Shown piece by piece: positions 52,581 through 62,223 of a stretch of 64,000 bases of DNA. The number at the start of each line of letters is the position of its first letter. The stretch's first letter is position 1. The stretch is taken from contig NZ_OY787468.1 of NCBI RefSeq assembly GCF_963678845.1, positions 992,001 to 1,056,000 on the forward strand, read 5' to 3'. Position numbers and translations under genes: made by a program. Below the pieces are notes generated by a model. It was not told the origin of the DNA. It was given only the letters and a program-made list of their open reading frames with translations, and made no database searches. Origin of the DNA: an uncultured Bacteroides sp. (GTDB lineage: Bacteria > Bacteroidota > Bacteroidia > Bacteroidales > Bacteroidaceae).

Positions 52581-53063
52581 TTATTTTGATAAGCCTGTCT
52601 TTGCGTTAGACTTTACCTCGTCCATAATATCCGGGCAAACTTTGTTGGGTACAGCGACTTCAAGCTCCCAATGAGGTTTTATTTCATCATTAACTCTTAA
52701 TGGAACTTCGATGGGACTATAAACGCTAACCTCTACAGGTGCTATCCCAGCTCTGAGCAGTTCTATCTCTTTTGCAGCACAATATGATAAGTCTATAATG
52801 TAACTTCTTCCAAAAGGTCCTCTGTCAGTAACCTTCACAATTACTTCTTTGTCATTATTCAGGTTTTTTACCTTTAGTAAGGTTCCGAAAGGATATGAAC
52901 GGTGGGCACAAGTGAGGCTGTCATTGTGATAACGTATTCCGCTGGCAGTGTTTCTGCCTTGCAATCTTTTCCCGTAATAAGTAGCTTTTCCTGTTTCTTG
53001 TGCAGATGAGCAAACACTGACAGTGGTCAGAAGAAACAGTAAAAATAATATCTTGTTGACCAT
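52581..53063 (-). CDS. RlpA-family septal ring lytic transglycosylase-like protein
   Basis: Exported protein of 160 aa with a signal peptide (cleavage near VCSSAQ). The double-psi beta-barrel has GKATYYGKRLQGRNTASG, YPFGTLLKVKNL and VKVTDRGPFG with the catalytic-type Asp, then IIDLSYCAA. RlpA enzymes cut peptidoglycan strands lacking stem peptides. The SPOR domain common in larger RlpA proteins is missing, so this is the short form. A -7 box TATCTTTG (complement of 53095-53102) lies 31 bp upstream. Confidence 0.9.
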   Translation of the reverse strand: MVNKILFLLFLLTTVSVCSSAQETGKATYYGKRLQGRNTASGIRYHNDSLTCAHRSYPFGTLLKVKNLNNDKEVIVKVTDRGPFGRSYIIDLSYCAAKEIELLRAGIAPVEVSVYSPIEVPLRVNDEIKPHWELEVAVPNKVCPDIMDEVKSNAKTGLSK

Positions 53064-53147
53064 ATTTTTTCTGTTTTGGTTAACCGTCTCGGGACAAAGA
53101 TAAGAATAAAAATGAAAAAAACGAATAATTCATGTATAAAAACGACA

Positions 53148-53175
53148 GCCCGCTCCTCTTACCAGAGGAACGGGC
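53148..53175 (-). terminator. terminator of the NAD-type glutamate dehydrogenase gene
   Basis: A 12-bp stem (GCCCGCTCCTCT with AGAGGAACGGGC, one mismatch) with a TACC loop is followed on the minus strand by GTCGTTTTTA. Confidence 0.75.
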
Positions 53176-53217
53176 AATGCAAATTAAAAAAATAACTAAA
53201 CGAAGTTTTCTTTTATT

Positions 53218-54552
53218 TTATACTATACCTTGATCCATCATGGCATGTGCCACTTTCATGAATCCTGCAATATTTGCACCTTTTACGTAATTAATATATC
53301 CGTCGGGCTCTGTGCCGTATTTCACGCATTGAGCATGAATGCCGTGCATAATTTCATGAAGCTTGTTATCTACTTCTGCAGCTCCCCAGCTCAGGTGCAT
53401 TGCATTCTGAGACATTTCAAGTCCGGAAGTTGCAACTCCACCGGCATTAACTGCCTTGCCTGGTGCATACATTATTTTGTTTTCAATGAACAGGTCAATT
53501 GCTTCGGGGGTACATCCCATATTGGAAATCTCTCCCACACATAAAACCTTGTTTTCAATTAGTAACTTAGCATCTTCACCATCTAACTCATTTTGAGTAG
53601 CACAAGGTAGCGCAATATCTACCTTAACTTCCCATGGATGACGGTTAGGAATGAATTTAGCATTAAACATCTCTGCGTATGGTTCTACAATGTCATTTCC
53701 AGTGGCACGTAATTCCAACATATAATCAATTTTCTCTCCGCTGATTCCTTCTTCATCGTATATATATCCGTCGGGACCAGAGATGGTTACCACTTTTGCT
53801 CCAAGTTCGGTTGCTTTGGTTACTGCACCCCATGCTACATTTCCAAAACCAGAAACTGCAACTGTTTTGTCTTTGAGATCAATACCTTTTGTGCTTAGCA
53901 TCTGATTTACAAAATAGAGTCCGCCGAAGCCTGTTGCTTCAGGACGGATTAAGGAACCACCGTATTCGAGTCCTTTACCAGTAAAGGTGCCAGTAAATTC
54001 ACGGGCAAGTTTCTTATACATGCCAAACATGTAGCCTATTTCTCGTCCACCTACACCTATATCTCCGGCAGGTACATCTGTGTCAGGACCAATATGGCGC
54101 CAGAGTTCTAATATGAATGCCTGGCAGAAACGCATAATCTCAGCATCAGACTTACCCCGAGGAGAGAAATCAGATCCACCTTTACCTCCACCCATAGGAA
54201 GAGTGGTCAGTGCATTTTTGAATGTTTGTTCAAATCCCAGGAATTTCAGAATGGAAAGATTTACAGATGCATGAAAACGAATGCCGCCTTTATATGGGCC
54301 AATGGCATTATTGAACTGAACGCGGTAACCAATATTTAACTGTACGTTTCCTTGATCGTCTACCCAAGGCACTTTAAATGTAAAGATTCGATCTGGCTCT
54401 ACCAGTCGTTCTATGATACGGGCTTTCTCAAATTCAGGATGTTGATTATAAACATTTTCAATAGAAATCAGCACTTCTTTAACAGCTTGGAGGTATTCAA
54501 GTTCTCCAGGGTGTTTAGCTTCTAATGAAGCCATAATAAGATCGATATTCAT
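53218..54552 (-). CDS. glutamate dehydrogenase, probably NAD-dependent
   Basis: Hexameric glutamate dehydrogenase of 444 aa, interconverting glutamate and 2-oxoglutarate plus ammonium. It has TTLPMGGGKGGSDFSPRGK with the catalytic Lys124, VPAGDIGVGGREIGYMFG and SLIRPEATGFGG. The coenzyme loop is VSGFGNVAWGAVTKA, and the second strand ends in TISGPDGYIYD. This matches the NAD-specific clostridial enzyme rather than the NADP type. The paralogue at 60803 differs at just these points. It is transcribed alone; a -7 box TAAATTTG lies at 54613-54620 (complement). A catabolic role in glutamate use is inferred. Confidence 0.92.
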   Translation of the reverse strand: MNIDLIMASLEAKHPGELEYLQAVKEVLISIENVYNQHPEFEKARIIERLVEPDRIFTFKVPWVDDQGNVQLNIGYRVQFNNAIGPYKGGIRFHASVNLSILKFLGFEQTFKNALTTLPMGGGKGGSDFSPRGKSDAEIMRFCQAFILELWRHIGPDTDVPAGDIGVGGREIGYMFGMYKKLAREFTGTFTGKGLEYGGSLIRPEATGFGGLYFVNQMLSTKGIDLKDKTVAVSGFGNVAWGAVTKATELGAKVVTISGPDGYIYDEEGISGEKIDYMLELRATGNDIVEPYAEMFNAKFIPNRHPWEVKVDIALPCATQNELDGEDAKLLIENKVLCVGEISNMGCTPEAIDLFIENKIMYAPGKAVNAGGVATSGLEMSQNAMHLSWGAAEVDNKLHEIMHGIHAQCVKYGTEPDGYINYVKGANIAGFMKVAHAMMDQGIV

Positions 54553-54612
54553 AATATTATATTTTAAATAGTTTATTAACCTTTTATTGATAAAAAGTAA
54601 ACTCTAATACTG

Positions 54613-54620
54613 CAAATTTA
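54613..54620 (-). promoter_or_regulatory. -7 promoter box of the NAD-type glutamate dehydrogenase gene
   Basis: CAAATTTA reads TAAATTTG on the coding strand, 60 bp before the ATG. No -33 TTTG was found. Confidence 0.45.
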
Positions 54621-54775
54621 GTTAATTAAATGAGTTTAGCTAATTTTTTTGTAAATTTGTTGATGAAAATATGATAAAATGGTATTTTACTATTTTAAGG
54701 GCTACTTTTCAATTCATTTGTTGCATAAGACAAAAATAATCCTCAAATTTGTTACATTAATAATCAGAATCTGCA

Positions 54776-57733
54776 ATGCTCAGTAAACTAAAATTAAACC
54801 AACTTTATTTCAGAGATACTACTTTTGTCAACCTGATGACCAGGCGGATATTTAATGTTTTGCTTATAGCCAATCCGTATGATGCATTTATGTTGGAAGA
54901 TGACGGACGCATAGATGAAAAGATCTTTAATGAGTATGCTGCGCTAAGTTTACGCTATCCTCCCCGCTTTACTCAGATTTCAACAGAAGAAGAGGCTTGG
55001 ATGGAATTGGAAAATATGCAGTACGATCTGGTTATTTGTATGCCAAGCACTGATAAAAGTGATTTTTTTGCTACGGGGCGTATGATTAAAGAGAAGTATC
55101 CGCAAATCCCTATTGTAATTCTTACTCCTTTCTCTCATGGGGTGAGAAGACGCATAGCAAATGAAGATATAAGTGCATTTGAATATGTTTTCTGCTGGCT
55201 TGGAAATACTGATTTACTTGTTTCCATTATTAAGCTGGTAGAGGATAAGATGAATCTGGAACATGATGTGGCGGAAGTTGGTGTACAGATGATTCTATTA
55301 GTGGAAGACTCCATTCGTTTTTATTCATCTGTTTTGCCCAGTCTCTATAAGTTTATTCTGCAACAATCTCAGGATTTTGCCACAGAAGCATTGAATGAAC
55401 ACCAGCGAACCTTACGTATGCGGGGACGTCCTAAAATAGCCTTGGCCAAGAATTATGAGGAAGCAATTGAACTTTACAATAAATTCCAGAACAATATGCT
55501 GGGAGTAATTACGGATGTAAGGTTCCCCCGAAATGGAAAAAGAGATGCAATGGCGGGAATTAAGTTATGTGCTGAGATACGTAAGAAAGATCCTTTTGTT
55601 CCATTGATCATCCAATCTTCAGAGATAGACAATCAGGTTTATGCAGCCCGCTATTCTGCCAGCTTTGTAGACAAGAATTCCAAGAAAATGGATGTTGACC
55701 TGCAGCAGATTGTCTCTGAAAATTTTGGTTTCGGAGATTTTATATTTCGCAATCCCGAAACAAATGAAGAGGTAGCCAAGGTTCGTAATCTGAAAGATCT
55801 TCAGAATATAATCTTTGCTGTACCCAGCGAATCATTGTTATATCATATTTCCCGGAATCATATTTCCCGGTGGCTCTATTCCCGGGCAATGTTTCCCGTG
55901 GCTGAGTTCCTGCGACAGATAACCTTTGATAAGGTGGTGGACATCGATATTTACAGAAAGATTATTTTCGAATCGATTGTGAAATACCGGAAGATGAAGA
56001 ATCAAGGAGTGGTGGCTGTCTTTAAACGTGATCGCTTTGACCGTTACTCTAATTTTGCCCGTATTGGGGATGGTTCATTAGGAGGAAAGGGCAGGGGACT
56101 GGCATTTATTGATAACATGGTAAAGCGTCATCCTGAATTTGAAGAATTTGAGAATGCACAAGTAGTCATTCCAAAAACGGTTGTTCTTTGCACAGACATT
56201 TTTGATGAGTTCATGGAGACAAATAACTTATATCAGGTTGCTCTTTCAGATGTGGATGATGATACAATCCTGAAGTATTTCCTGAAAGCCAAGTTACCTG
56301 AACGGTTAATTGAGGATTTCTTCACATTCTTTGATGTAGTAAAATCTCCGATTGCTATCCGTTCGTCCAGTTTGTTGGAAGATTCTCATTACCAGCCTTT
56401 CGCCGGTATCTACTCTACCTATATGATTCCTTATCTGGACGATAAGTACGAAATGCTTCGTATGTTGAGCGATTCCATTAAAGGTGTTTATGCTTCGGTT
56501 TACTTTAGCGACAGCAAATCTTATATGCAAGCCACTTCGAATGTTATTGATCAGGAAAAGATGGCTGTTATTCTTCAGGAAATGGTTGGTAACCAGTATG
56601 GTGATCGCTATTATCCTTCTATGTCCGGTGTGGCCAGATCACTTAATTATTATCCTATTGGCGATGAAAAGCCAGAAGAAGGAACGGTGAACATTGCATT
56701 AGGGCTTGGAAAGTACATAGTAGACGGAGGAATGACATTGAGATTTTCTCCCTATCATCCCAATAAGGTGTTGCAAACCAGTGAGCTAGATCTTGCATTA
56801 AAGGAAACTCAGACTCGTTTTTATGCACTGGATCTGAAGAACGTTGGCAATAACTTTTCTATTGATGACGGTTTTAATTTATTGAAACTTCCGATAAAGG
56901 AGGCTGAAAATGATGGCTCATTGCGTTACATTGCTTCTACGTTTGATCCGTATGATCAGATTATTCGTGATGGTCTTTATCCGGGTGGACGAAAACTGAT
57001 TACATTTGCAAATATTCTTCAGCACGAAGTATTTCCATTGTCACGCATCCTTCAACTGGCAATGAAGTATGGTGAGAAAGAGATGAGGAGACCTGTGGAA
57101 ATTGAATTTGCAGCAAACATGAGTACGGAAATAGATAAATCGGGTACATTCTATTTATTGCAGATTCGTCCTATTGTGGATAGTAAAGAGATGATTGACG
57201 AAGATTTATCGTTGGTTAGTAAAGAAAACACGCTACTAAGCTCTAATTATGCTTTGGGGCACGGAGTTATGAATGATATTTATGATGTTATTTATGTAAA
57301 GACAGATCATTACAATGCTTCTCATAATCAGGATATTGCTTATGAGATAGAAAAATTGAATAAACAGTTTTTGGAAAAGAAGCAAAACTATATACTAGTT
57401 GGACCGGGCAGATGGGGTTCCAATGATACTTGGCTCGGAATTCCGGTTAAATGGCCGCATATCTCTGCTGCAAAGGTTATTGTGGAAGCCGGTTTAACGA
57501 ATTACAGAATTGACCCAAGCCAAGGAACGCATTTCTTTCAAAATCTTACCTCTTTTGGAGTGGGGTATTTTACAATCAATTCTTATATGAACGATGGTAT
57601 TTACGATCAGGCTTTCCTGAATGAAAAGGATGCTGTATTTGAAACTCAGTATCTTCGTCATATACATTTTGAAAAGCCACTAATAGTGAAAATAGATGGC
57701 AAGAAGAATATTGGGCTTGTGATGAAGCCTTAG
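54776..57733 (+). CDS. double receiver domain fused to a PEP synthase/PPDK N-terminal domain
   Basis: Cytosolic protein of 985 aa with an unusual domain order. Residues about 25-155 form a degenerate receiver-like domain (FNVLLIANPYDA, DLVICMPSTD). Residues about 168-320 form a second receiver with an intact site: ILLVEDS (Glu177, Asp178), ITDVRFP (phospho-acceptor Asp247), IIQSSE (Ser281) and SFVDKNS (Lys300). From about 425 to 800 follows a PPDK/PEP-synthase nucleotide-binding domain (GSLGGKGRGLAF, PIAIRSSSLLED, FYLLQIRPI). The phosphohistidine swivel and PEP-binding barrel of true PEP synthases are absent. The C-terminal 185 residues are unassigned. So it is not a simple PEP synthase. Function unknown. 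Confidence 0.75.
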   Translation: MLSKLKLNQLYFRDTTFVNLMTRRIFNVLLIANPYDAFMLEDDGRIDEKIFNEYAALSLRYPPRFTQISTEEEAWMELENMQYDLVICMPSTDKSDFFATGRMIKEKYPQIPIVILTPFSHGVRRRIANEDISAFEYVFCWLGNTDLLVSIIKLVEDKMNLEHDVAEVGVQMILLVEDSIRFYSSVLPSLYKFILQQSQDFATEALNEHQRTLRMRGRPKIALAKNYEEAIELYNKFQNNMLGVITDVRFPRNGKRDAMAGIKLCAEIRKKDPFVPLIIQSSEIDNQVYAARYSASFVDKNSKKMDVDLQQIVSENFGFGDFIFRNPETNEEVAKVRNLKDLQNIIFAVPSESLLYHISRNHISRWLYSRAMFPVAEFLRQITFDKVVDIDIYRKIIFESIVKYRKMKNQGVVAVFKRDRFDRYSNFARIGDGSLGGKGRGLAFIDNMVKRHPEFEEFENAQVVIPKTVVLCTDIFDEFMETNNLYQVALSDVDDDTILKYFLKAKLPERLIEDFFTFFDVVKSPIAIRSSSLLEDSHYQPFAGIYSTYMIPYLDDKYEMLRMLSDSIKGVYASVYFSDSKSYMQATSNVIDQEKMAVILQEMVGNQYGDRYYPSMSGVARSLNYYPIGDEKPEEGTVNIALGLGKYIVDGGMTLRFSPYHPNKVLQTSELDLALKETQTRFYALDLKNVGNNFSIDDGFNLLKLPIKEAENDGSLRYIASTFDPYDQIIRDGLYPGGRKLITFANILQHEVFPLSRILQLAMKYGEKEMRRPVEIEFAANMSTEIDKSGTFYLLQIRPIVDSKEMIDEDLSLVSKENTLLSSNYALGHGVMNDIYDVIYVKTDHYNASHNQDIAYEIEKLNKQFLEKKQNYILVGPGRWGSNDTWLGIPVKWPHISAAKVIVEAGLTNYRIDPSQGTHFFQNLTSFGVGYFTINSYMNDGIYDQAFLNEKDAVFETQYLRHIHFEKPLIVKIDGKKNIGLVMKP

Positions 57734-57785
57734 AAGCGATAACTGGGAGTTCTTTAAATATGTAGTAATTTTAAAACAAATAAAA

Positions 57786-58367
57786 ATGAAACGATCCTTA
57801 TTGTTAATGACACTGTTAATGCTTATTTCATGCACTAATGCGCAGGAAATTAAACCAATAAAGCTAAATGCACCGAACTTGAATCGTGGTGAAAAAGTGA
57901 TGAAGGCTTTGGCTAATCGTAAATCCACTCGTGAATTCTCGGAAAAAATGCTTAGTCAGCAAGATCTTTCCGATCTTCTTTGGGCTGCAAATGGTATAAA
58001 CAGACCTAAAGAGGGTAAAAGAACTGCTCCTTCTTCACGCAACAAACAAGACATAAAGGTTTATGTTTGTATGGCTGAGGGCAGTTACCTTTATAACGCG
58101 TTAACCAGCACTTTAGATCCTGTAAGCAATGGAGATGTTCGTCCAATAAAGGCTCCGGTATGTCTGATTCTGGTTTCGGATACAGATCAAACCTGGGGTG
58201 CACTTGATGCAGGAATTGTTTCGCAGAATATATCTTTGTTTTGCTCGGGAGTGGGATTGGCAACTGTTGTGCGGGCTACAATGAATAAAGAGGAATTAAA
58301 GAAGGCATTGAAGTTGACTGGAACACAAACTCTTCTGTTAAATCATCCTGTAGGTTATTTTAAATAA
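57786..58367 (+). CDS. nitroreductase-family protein, predicted exported lipoprotein
   Basis: FMN-dependent nitroreductase-like protein of 193 aa. The N-terminus MKRSLLLMTLLMLISC ends in a lipobox (LISC, Cys16). The family part starts NRGEKVMKALANRKSTREFSEK, with the FMN-contacting RxSxR pattern, followed by LLWAANGINRP and the C-terminal GVGLATVVRATM. An envelope flavoprotein of this type is less usual than the cytosolic members, so how flavin reaches it is unclear. It lies 52 bp after the receiver/PPDK gene on the same strand and may be co-transcribed. Confidence 0.83.
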   Translation: MKRSLLLMTLLMLISCTNAQEIKPIKLNAPNLNRGEKVMKALANRKSTREFSEKMLSQQDLSDLLWAANGINRPKEGKRTAPSSRNKQDIKVYVCMAEGSYLYNALTSTLDPVSNGDVRPIKAPVCLILVSDTDQTWGALDAGIVSQNISLFCSGVGLATVVRATMNKEELKKALKLTGTQTLLLNHPVGYFK

Positions 58368-58461
58368 TTGATGTATCAGAAAACTTTATTTATTGCTGAT
58401 TGTGTGTTAAATAAAAAAGTTTCCTGATGCTTTCAGAATCAACCGAATAGTCATTATAAAG

Positions 58462-58500
58462 AAAGCCCGTTTACTGATTAAATTCCAGTAAACGGGCTTT
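58462..58500. terminator. bidirectional intrinsic terminator
   Basis: A perfect 15-bp stem (AAAGCCCGTTTACTG, 58462-58476, with complement 58486-58500) and a 9-nt loop separate the convergent nitroreductase and prolyl oligopeptidase genes. Confidence 0.88.
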
Positions 58501-58521
58501 TCGTTATTCAATTTGTATCTC

Positions 58522-60636
58522 TCAGAATTTAGACTTCATCCCCATGTTATACATGATAAATGAGTAAATATCTGCTTGCTCTTCAAGAACTTTGCTCATT
58601 GGTTTACCCGATCCGTGACCGGCCTTGCTGTCGATGCGTATCAGTGTTGGAGTCTTTCCGTTGCTTGCATCCTGAAGAGTTGCTGCATATTTGAAAGAGT
58701 GAGCCGGAACTACACGGTCATCATGATCGGCAGTTGTTACCATAATGGCGGGATAAGTAATTCCCTTCTTAAAGGTGTGAAGCGGAGAATAAGCTTTGAG
58801 GTATTCAAACATCTCTTTACTGTCTTCACTTGTGCCGTAATCACTTGCCCAGTTCCACCCAATGGTGAATTTGTGGTAACGAAGCATATCCATAACTCCT
58901 ACTTCAGGAATAGCTACTTTGAATAAGTCCGGACGCTGATTCACACAAGCTCCAATGAGTAGTCCGCCATTAGAACCACCTACAATGGCTATTTTCTGTT
59001 TATTAGTATATTTCTTTGCAATTAAATATTCGGCTGCAGAGATAAAATCGTCAAACACATTTTGCTTTTTCATCTTTGTTCCGGCAACGTGCCACTCTTC
59101 ACCATATTCACCGCCGCCACGAAGGTTTACTTGTGCATAAATACCTCCATTCTCAAGGAAAGGAATACGTGAGGTTGTGAAGCTTGGGTTGAGGCTGATG
59201 TTGAATCCTCCGTAACCATAAAGGTAAACAGGATTACTTCCGTTCCTTTTTAACCCTTTCTTGTAAGTAAGAAACATCGGAATTTTTGTTCCGTCTTTAC
59301 TAGGATAGAAAACCTGTTCGGTAACAAACTCTTCCGGATTGAAATCTACTTTTGGTGCCCTATATAATGTAGACTCATTTGCATCTACATTATATTTGTA
59401 AATAGCTCCGGGAAAGGTGAAGGAAGTGAAAGAATAAAAAGCGATATTATCGTCCTTATCGCCACTAAATCCTACAGAACCTAGCGAAGGCAGTTTTACT
59501 TCATGAAGACACTTGCCTTCAGTGCTATATACAAATGCATGATTGGAAGCATCTTTATCATAAGTCAGCATTAGTTTACCTCCTATAATTTCGGCTCCAG
59601 AAAGAACCGATGTTGATTCCGGTACTAAGTCGTTCCAGTTTTCCAGTTTTGGTGAATTTGTATCAGCCACCATGACTTTGGTTTTAGGTGCGCCAAAGTT
59701 GGTGGAGAAGAATATCTTATTACCAATAACTTCAATAGGGGAATAATCGTAATTAAAATCGGTAGTTAACTGTTCAACAGGAGCATCTGCTTTAGTCAGA
59801 TTCTTCATGAAGATAGTGTTTCCACGTCCTTCTCCTGATTCATAAATAAAAAGAATGCGTTGATCTTCACTAACACTGGCAGAATAGAATCGTTTAGGGT
59901 ACTTAGGATTCTGGTATACCAACACATCTTTTGATTGTGGCTCACCAATCTTGTGGAAATAGATTTTATGGTTCTCATTTACATTTGAGAACTCTTTTCC
60001 TGCTATAGGTGCATCATACGCACTATAGTAAAAACCGTCTCCCTGCCAGGCAGCTCCTGTAAACTTAGCCCATTGAATGTGATCGTTAAGTAATTTGCGT
60101 GTGGCAATGTCCATCACATAAATTTCTCTCCAGTCAGAACCACTTCTGGAAACAGTATAAGCAAAGTATTTGCCGTCTTTGGAAAAGGAAATTCCGGTTA
60201 GGGCTACTGTCCCGTCTTCCGATAACTTATTGGGGTCGAGAAAAATCTCTGGTTGCGAGTCTAGTGAATTCTGCACATAGAGAACGCTCTGGTTTTGCAA
60301 ACCATTATTCTTGTAGAAATAGTATTTACCGTTTTTCTTAAACGGAGCACCAATCTTTTCGTAATTGGCCAGATTTGTAAGCCGCTCCTTTAATTTGTTC
60401 CGGAAAGGAATCTTTGCCAGATAGGCAGATGTAACTTTGTTTTGTGCTTTTACCCAAGCTGCTGTTTCTTTCGTTGTGTCATTCTCCAACCAACGATATG
60501 GATCTGAGACTTTTACACCGAAGTATGTATCCACGGTATTGTCTTTCTTTGTAATCGGATAGACTATTTTTGTCTTTTGTCCGAAAGTGTTTACTGCAAT
60601 CATTCCGCATGCTAAAATTAGCGTCACCTTTCTCAT
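58522..60636 (-). CDS. prolyl oligopeptidase (S9A), exported
   Basis: Serine peptidase cleaving short peptides after proline, 704 aa. The start at 60636 gives a good signal peptide (MRKVTLILACGMIAVNTFG). The frame opens earlier, at 60708, but that would overlap the promoter. The N-terminal block VSDPYRWLEND is diagnostic of the family. A seven-bladed propeller precedes the hydrolase domain with the nucleophile in IVGGSNGGLLIGA, the acid in TTADHDDRVVP, and His in SKAGHGSG. It probably works in the periplasm. Convergent with the nitroreductase gene. Confidence 0.93.
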   Translation of the reverse strand: MRKVTLILACGMIAVNTFGQKTKIVYPITKKDNTVDTYFGVKVSDPYRWLENDTTKETAAWVKAQNKVTSAYLAKIPFRNKLKERLTNLANYEKIGAPFKKNGKYYFYKNNGLQNQSVLYVQNSLDSQPEIFLDPNKLSEDGTVALTGISFSKDGKYFAYTVSRSGSDWREIYVMDIATRKLLNDHIQWAKFTGAAWQGDGFYYSAYDAPIAGKEFSNVNENHKIYFHKIGEPQSKDVLVYQNPKYPKRFYSASVSEDQRILFIYESGEGRGNTIFMKNLTKADAPVEQLTTDFNYDYSPIEVIGNKIFFSTNFGAPKTKVMVADTNSPKLENWNDLVPESTSVLSGAEIIGGKLMLTYDKDASNHAFVYSTEGKCLHEVKLPSLGSVGFSGDKDDNIAFYSFTSFTFPGAIYKYNVDANESTLYRAPKVDFNPEEFVTEQVFYPSKDGTKIPMFLTYKKGLKRNGSNPVYLYGYGGFNISLNPSFTTSRIPFLENGGIYAQVNLRGGGEYGEEWHVAGTKMKKQNVFDDFISAAEYLIAKKYTNKQKIAIVGGSNGGLLIGACVNQRPDLFKVAIPEVGVMDMLRYHKFTIGWNWASDYGTSEDSKEMFEYLKAYSPLHTFKKGITYPAIMVTTADHDDRVVPAHSFKYAATLQDASNGKTPTLIRIDSKAGHGSGKPMSKVLEEQADIYSFIMYNMGMKSKF

Positions 60637-60681
60637 CTTTATTTTTCTTTTATAATCGTAACGTATAATTGTAAGAAAATG

Positions 60682-60713
60682 CAAATATATTCGAAATATA
60701 TTACACAATCAAA
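60682..60713 (-). promoter_or_regulatory. promoter of the prolyl oligopeptidase gene
   Basis: On the coding strand TTTG (60710-60713) and TATATTTG (60682-60689) are 20 nt apart, an excellent match to the Bacteroidetes -33/-7 layout. It supports the start at 60636. Confidence 0.7.
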
Positions 60714-60748
60714 GATATAAAAGGAATATTAGGCAGAATACAATAAAA

Positions 60749-60777
60749 AATAAGACGGCCGCAAGGGTCGCCTTATT
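60749..60777 (-). terminator. intrinsic terminator of the NADP-type glutamate dehydrogenase gene
   Basis: A 12-bp stem (AATAAGACGGCC with GGGTCGCCTTATT, one mismatch and one G-U) with a short GCAAG loop is followed on the minus strand by a T-run. Confidence 0.85.
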
Positions 60778-60802
60778 ACTGTGACGTTATAATTCTTGCT
60801 AA

Positions 60803-62137
60803 TTAAACAATACCCTGAGCCATCATGGCGTTAGCAACTTTCATGAAACCTGCAACGTTTGCACCTTTCATGTAGTTTACATATCCGTCGGCTTCAGTTC
60901 CATATTTAACACAAGCTTCATGAATACTTTGCATGATGCTCTTTAATTTAGCATCAACTTCTTCTGCGCCCCATCCTAACTTGATAGAATTCTGTGTCAT
61001 TTCAAGACCAGAAACAGAAACACCACCAGCATTAGCTGCTTTTCCCGGAGCATAAAGAATTTTAGCATCCTGAAATACTTTAATAGCTTCCGGAGTAGAA
61101 GGCATGTTGGCACCTTCGCTGACAGCCATACATCCATTTTCAACCAATGTACGGGCGTGGTCTCCATTCAATTCGTTCTGAGTAGCAGATGGAAGGGCAA
61201 TATCGCACTTTTCACCCCAAGGTTTAGCTCCTTCTACATACTTGCAACCATATTTCTCTGAATATTCACGAATACGTCCTCTGTAAATATTCTTGAGTTC
61301 CATGATGTAGTTAAGCTTCTCACGGTCAATTCCGTCCGGATCATAGATATATCCGTCAGAATCAGAACAGGTAATAACTTTGCCACCTAATTCAATAACT
61401 TTCTCAATTGTATATTGAGCTACGTTACCTGAACCGGAAACTGTACAGATTTTGCCTTTCAAATCTGTTTCTTTGGTTTTTAGCATTTCCATAAGGAAGT
61501 ATATGTTACCATAACCAGTAGCTTCAGGTCGAATTAATGATCCACCGTATTCACGTCCTTTACCTGTGAATGTACCTGTAAATTCTTGAGCCAGTTTTTT
61601 GTACATTCCAAACATGTAACCTATTTCACGGCCACCTACACCTATATCGCCAGCGGGAACATCTGTTTCCGGACCAATGTGGCGCCATAGTTCAAGCATG
61701 AATGATTGTACGAAGCGCATAACTTCGGCACTTGATTTCCCACGAGGAGAGAAGTCTGAACCACCCTTTGCACCACCCATAGGCAAGGTGGTCAGTGAGT
61801 TCTTGAATGTTTGCTCAAATGCAAGGAATTTTAGAATAGAAAGATTTACAGAACGATGGAAGCGGATACCTCCCTTGTAAGGACCTATCACATTGTTGTG
61901 CTGAATACGGTAACCCATGTTAGTCTGGACATAACCTTTATCGTCCATCCAGGTTACTCTAAATTGAAATACTCTGTCTGGAATACAGAGACGTTCAATT
62001 AGGTTTGCTTTCTCAAATTCGGGATGTTTGTTGTACTCTTCTTCAATAGTGGAAAGCACTTCTTCCACCGCTTGATGGTACTCTGGCTCATTAGGGAATC
62101 TTCTTTGAAGATTTTCTAATACCTGATTTGCATTCAT
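60803..62137 (-). CDS. gdhA: glutamate dehydrogenase, probably NADP-dependent
   Basis: Second glutamate dehydrogenase, also 444 aa. It has the same catalytic segments (TTLPMGGAKGGSDFSPRGK, VPAGDIGVGGREIGYMFG, SLIRPEATGYG). The coenzyme site differs: VSGSGNVAQYTIEKV followed by ITCSDSDGYIYD, close to the NADP enzyme GdhA of E. coli. An assimilatory role in fixing ammonium is therefore likely. It lies about 320 bp from the malic enzyme gene, which could supply NADPH. It has one of the best promoters in the window (62193-62223) and its own terminator. Confidence 0.93.
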   Translation of the reverse strand: MNANQVLENLQRRFPNEPEYHQAVEEVLSTIEEEYNKHPEFEKANLIERLCIPDRVFQFRVTWMDDKGYVQTNMGYRIQHNNVIGPYKGGIRFHRSVNLSILKFLAFEQTFKNSLTTLPMGGAKGGSDFSPRGKSSAEVMRFVQSFMLELWRHIGPETDVPAGDIGVGGREIGYMFGMYKKLAQEFTGTFTGKGREYGGSLIRPEATGYGNIYFLMEMLKTKETDLKGKICTVSGSGNVAQYTIEKVIELGGKVITCSDSDGYIYDPDGIDREKLNYIMELKNIYRGRIREYSEKYGCKYVEGAKPWGEKCDIALPSATQNELNGDHARTLVENGCMAVSEGANMPSTPEAIKVFQDAKILYAPGKAANAGGVSVSGLEMTQNSIKLGWGAEEVDAKLKSIMQSIHEACVKYGTEADGYVNYMKGANVAGFMKVANAMMAQGIV

Positions 62138-62192
62138 AAGATTTCTTTTATTGGTTGTTGTATGTTAAAAAGATAAATCTAAGCTCTTATTG

Positions 62193-62223
62193 CAAATGTA
62201 TACTTTTAATTTTAAATATCAAA
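62193..62223 (-). promoter_or_regulatory. gdhA: promoter of gdhA
   Basis: On the coding strand TTTG (62220-62223) and TACATTTG (62193-62200) are 19 nt apart, the ideal spacing, 55 bp before the ATG. Confidence 0.72.
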
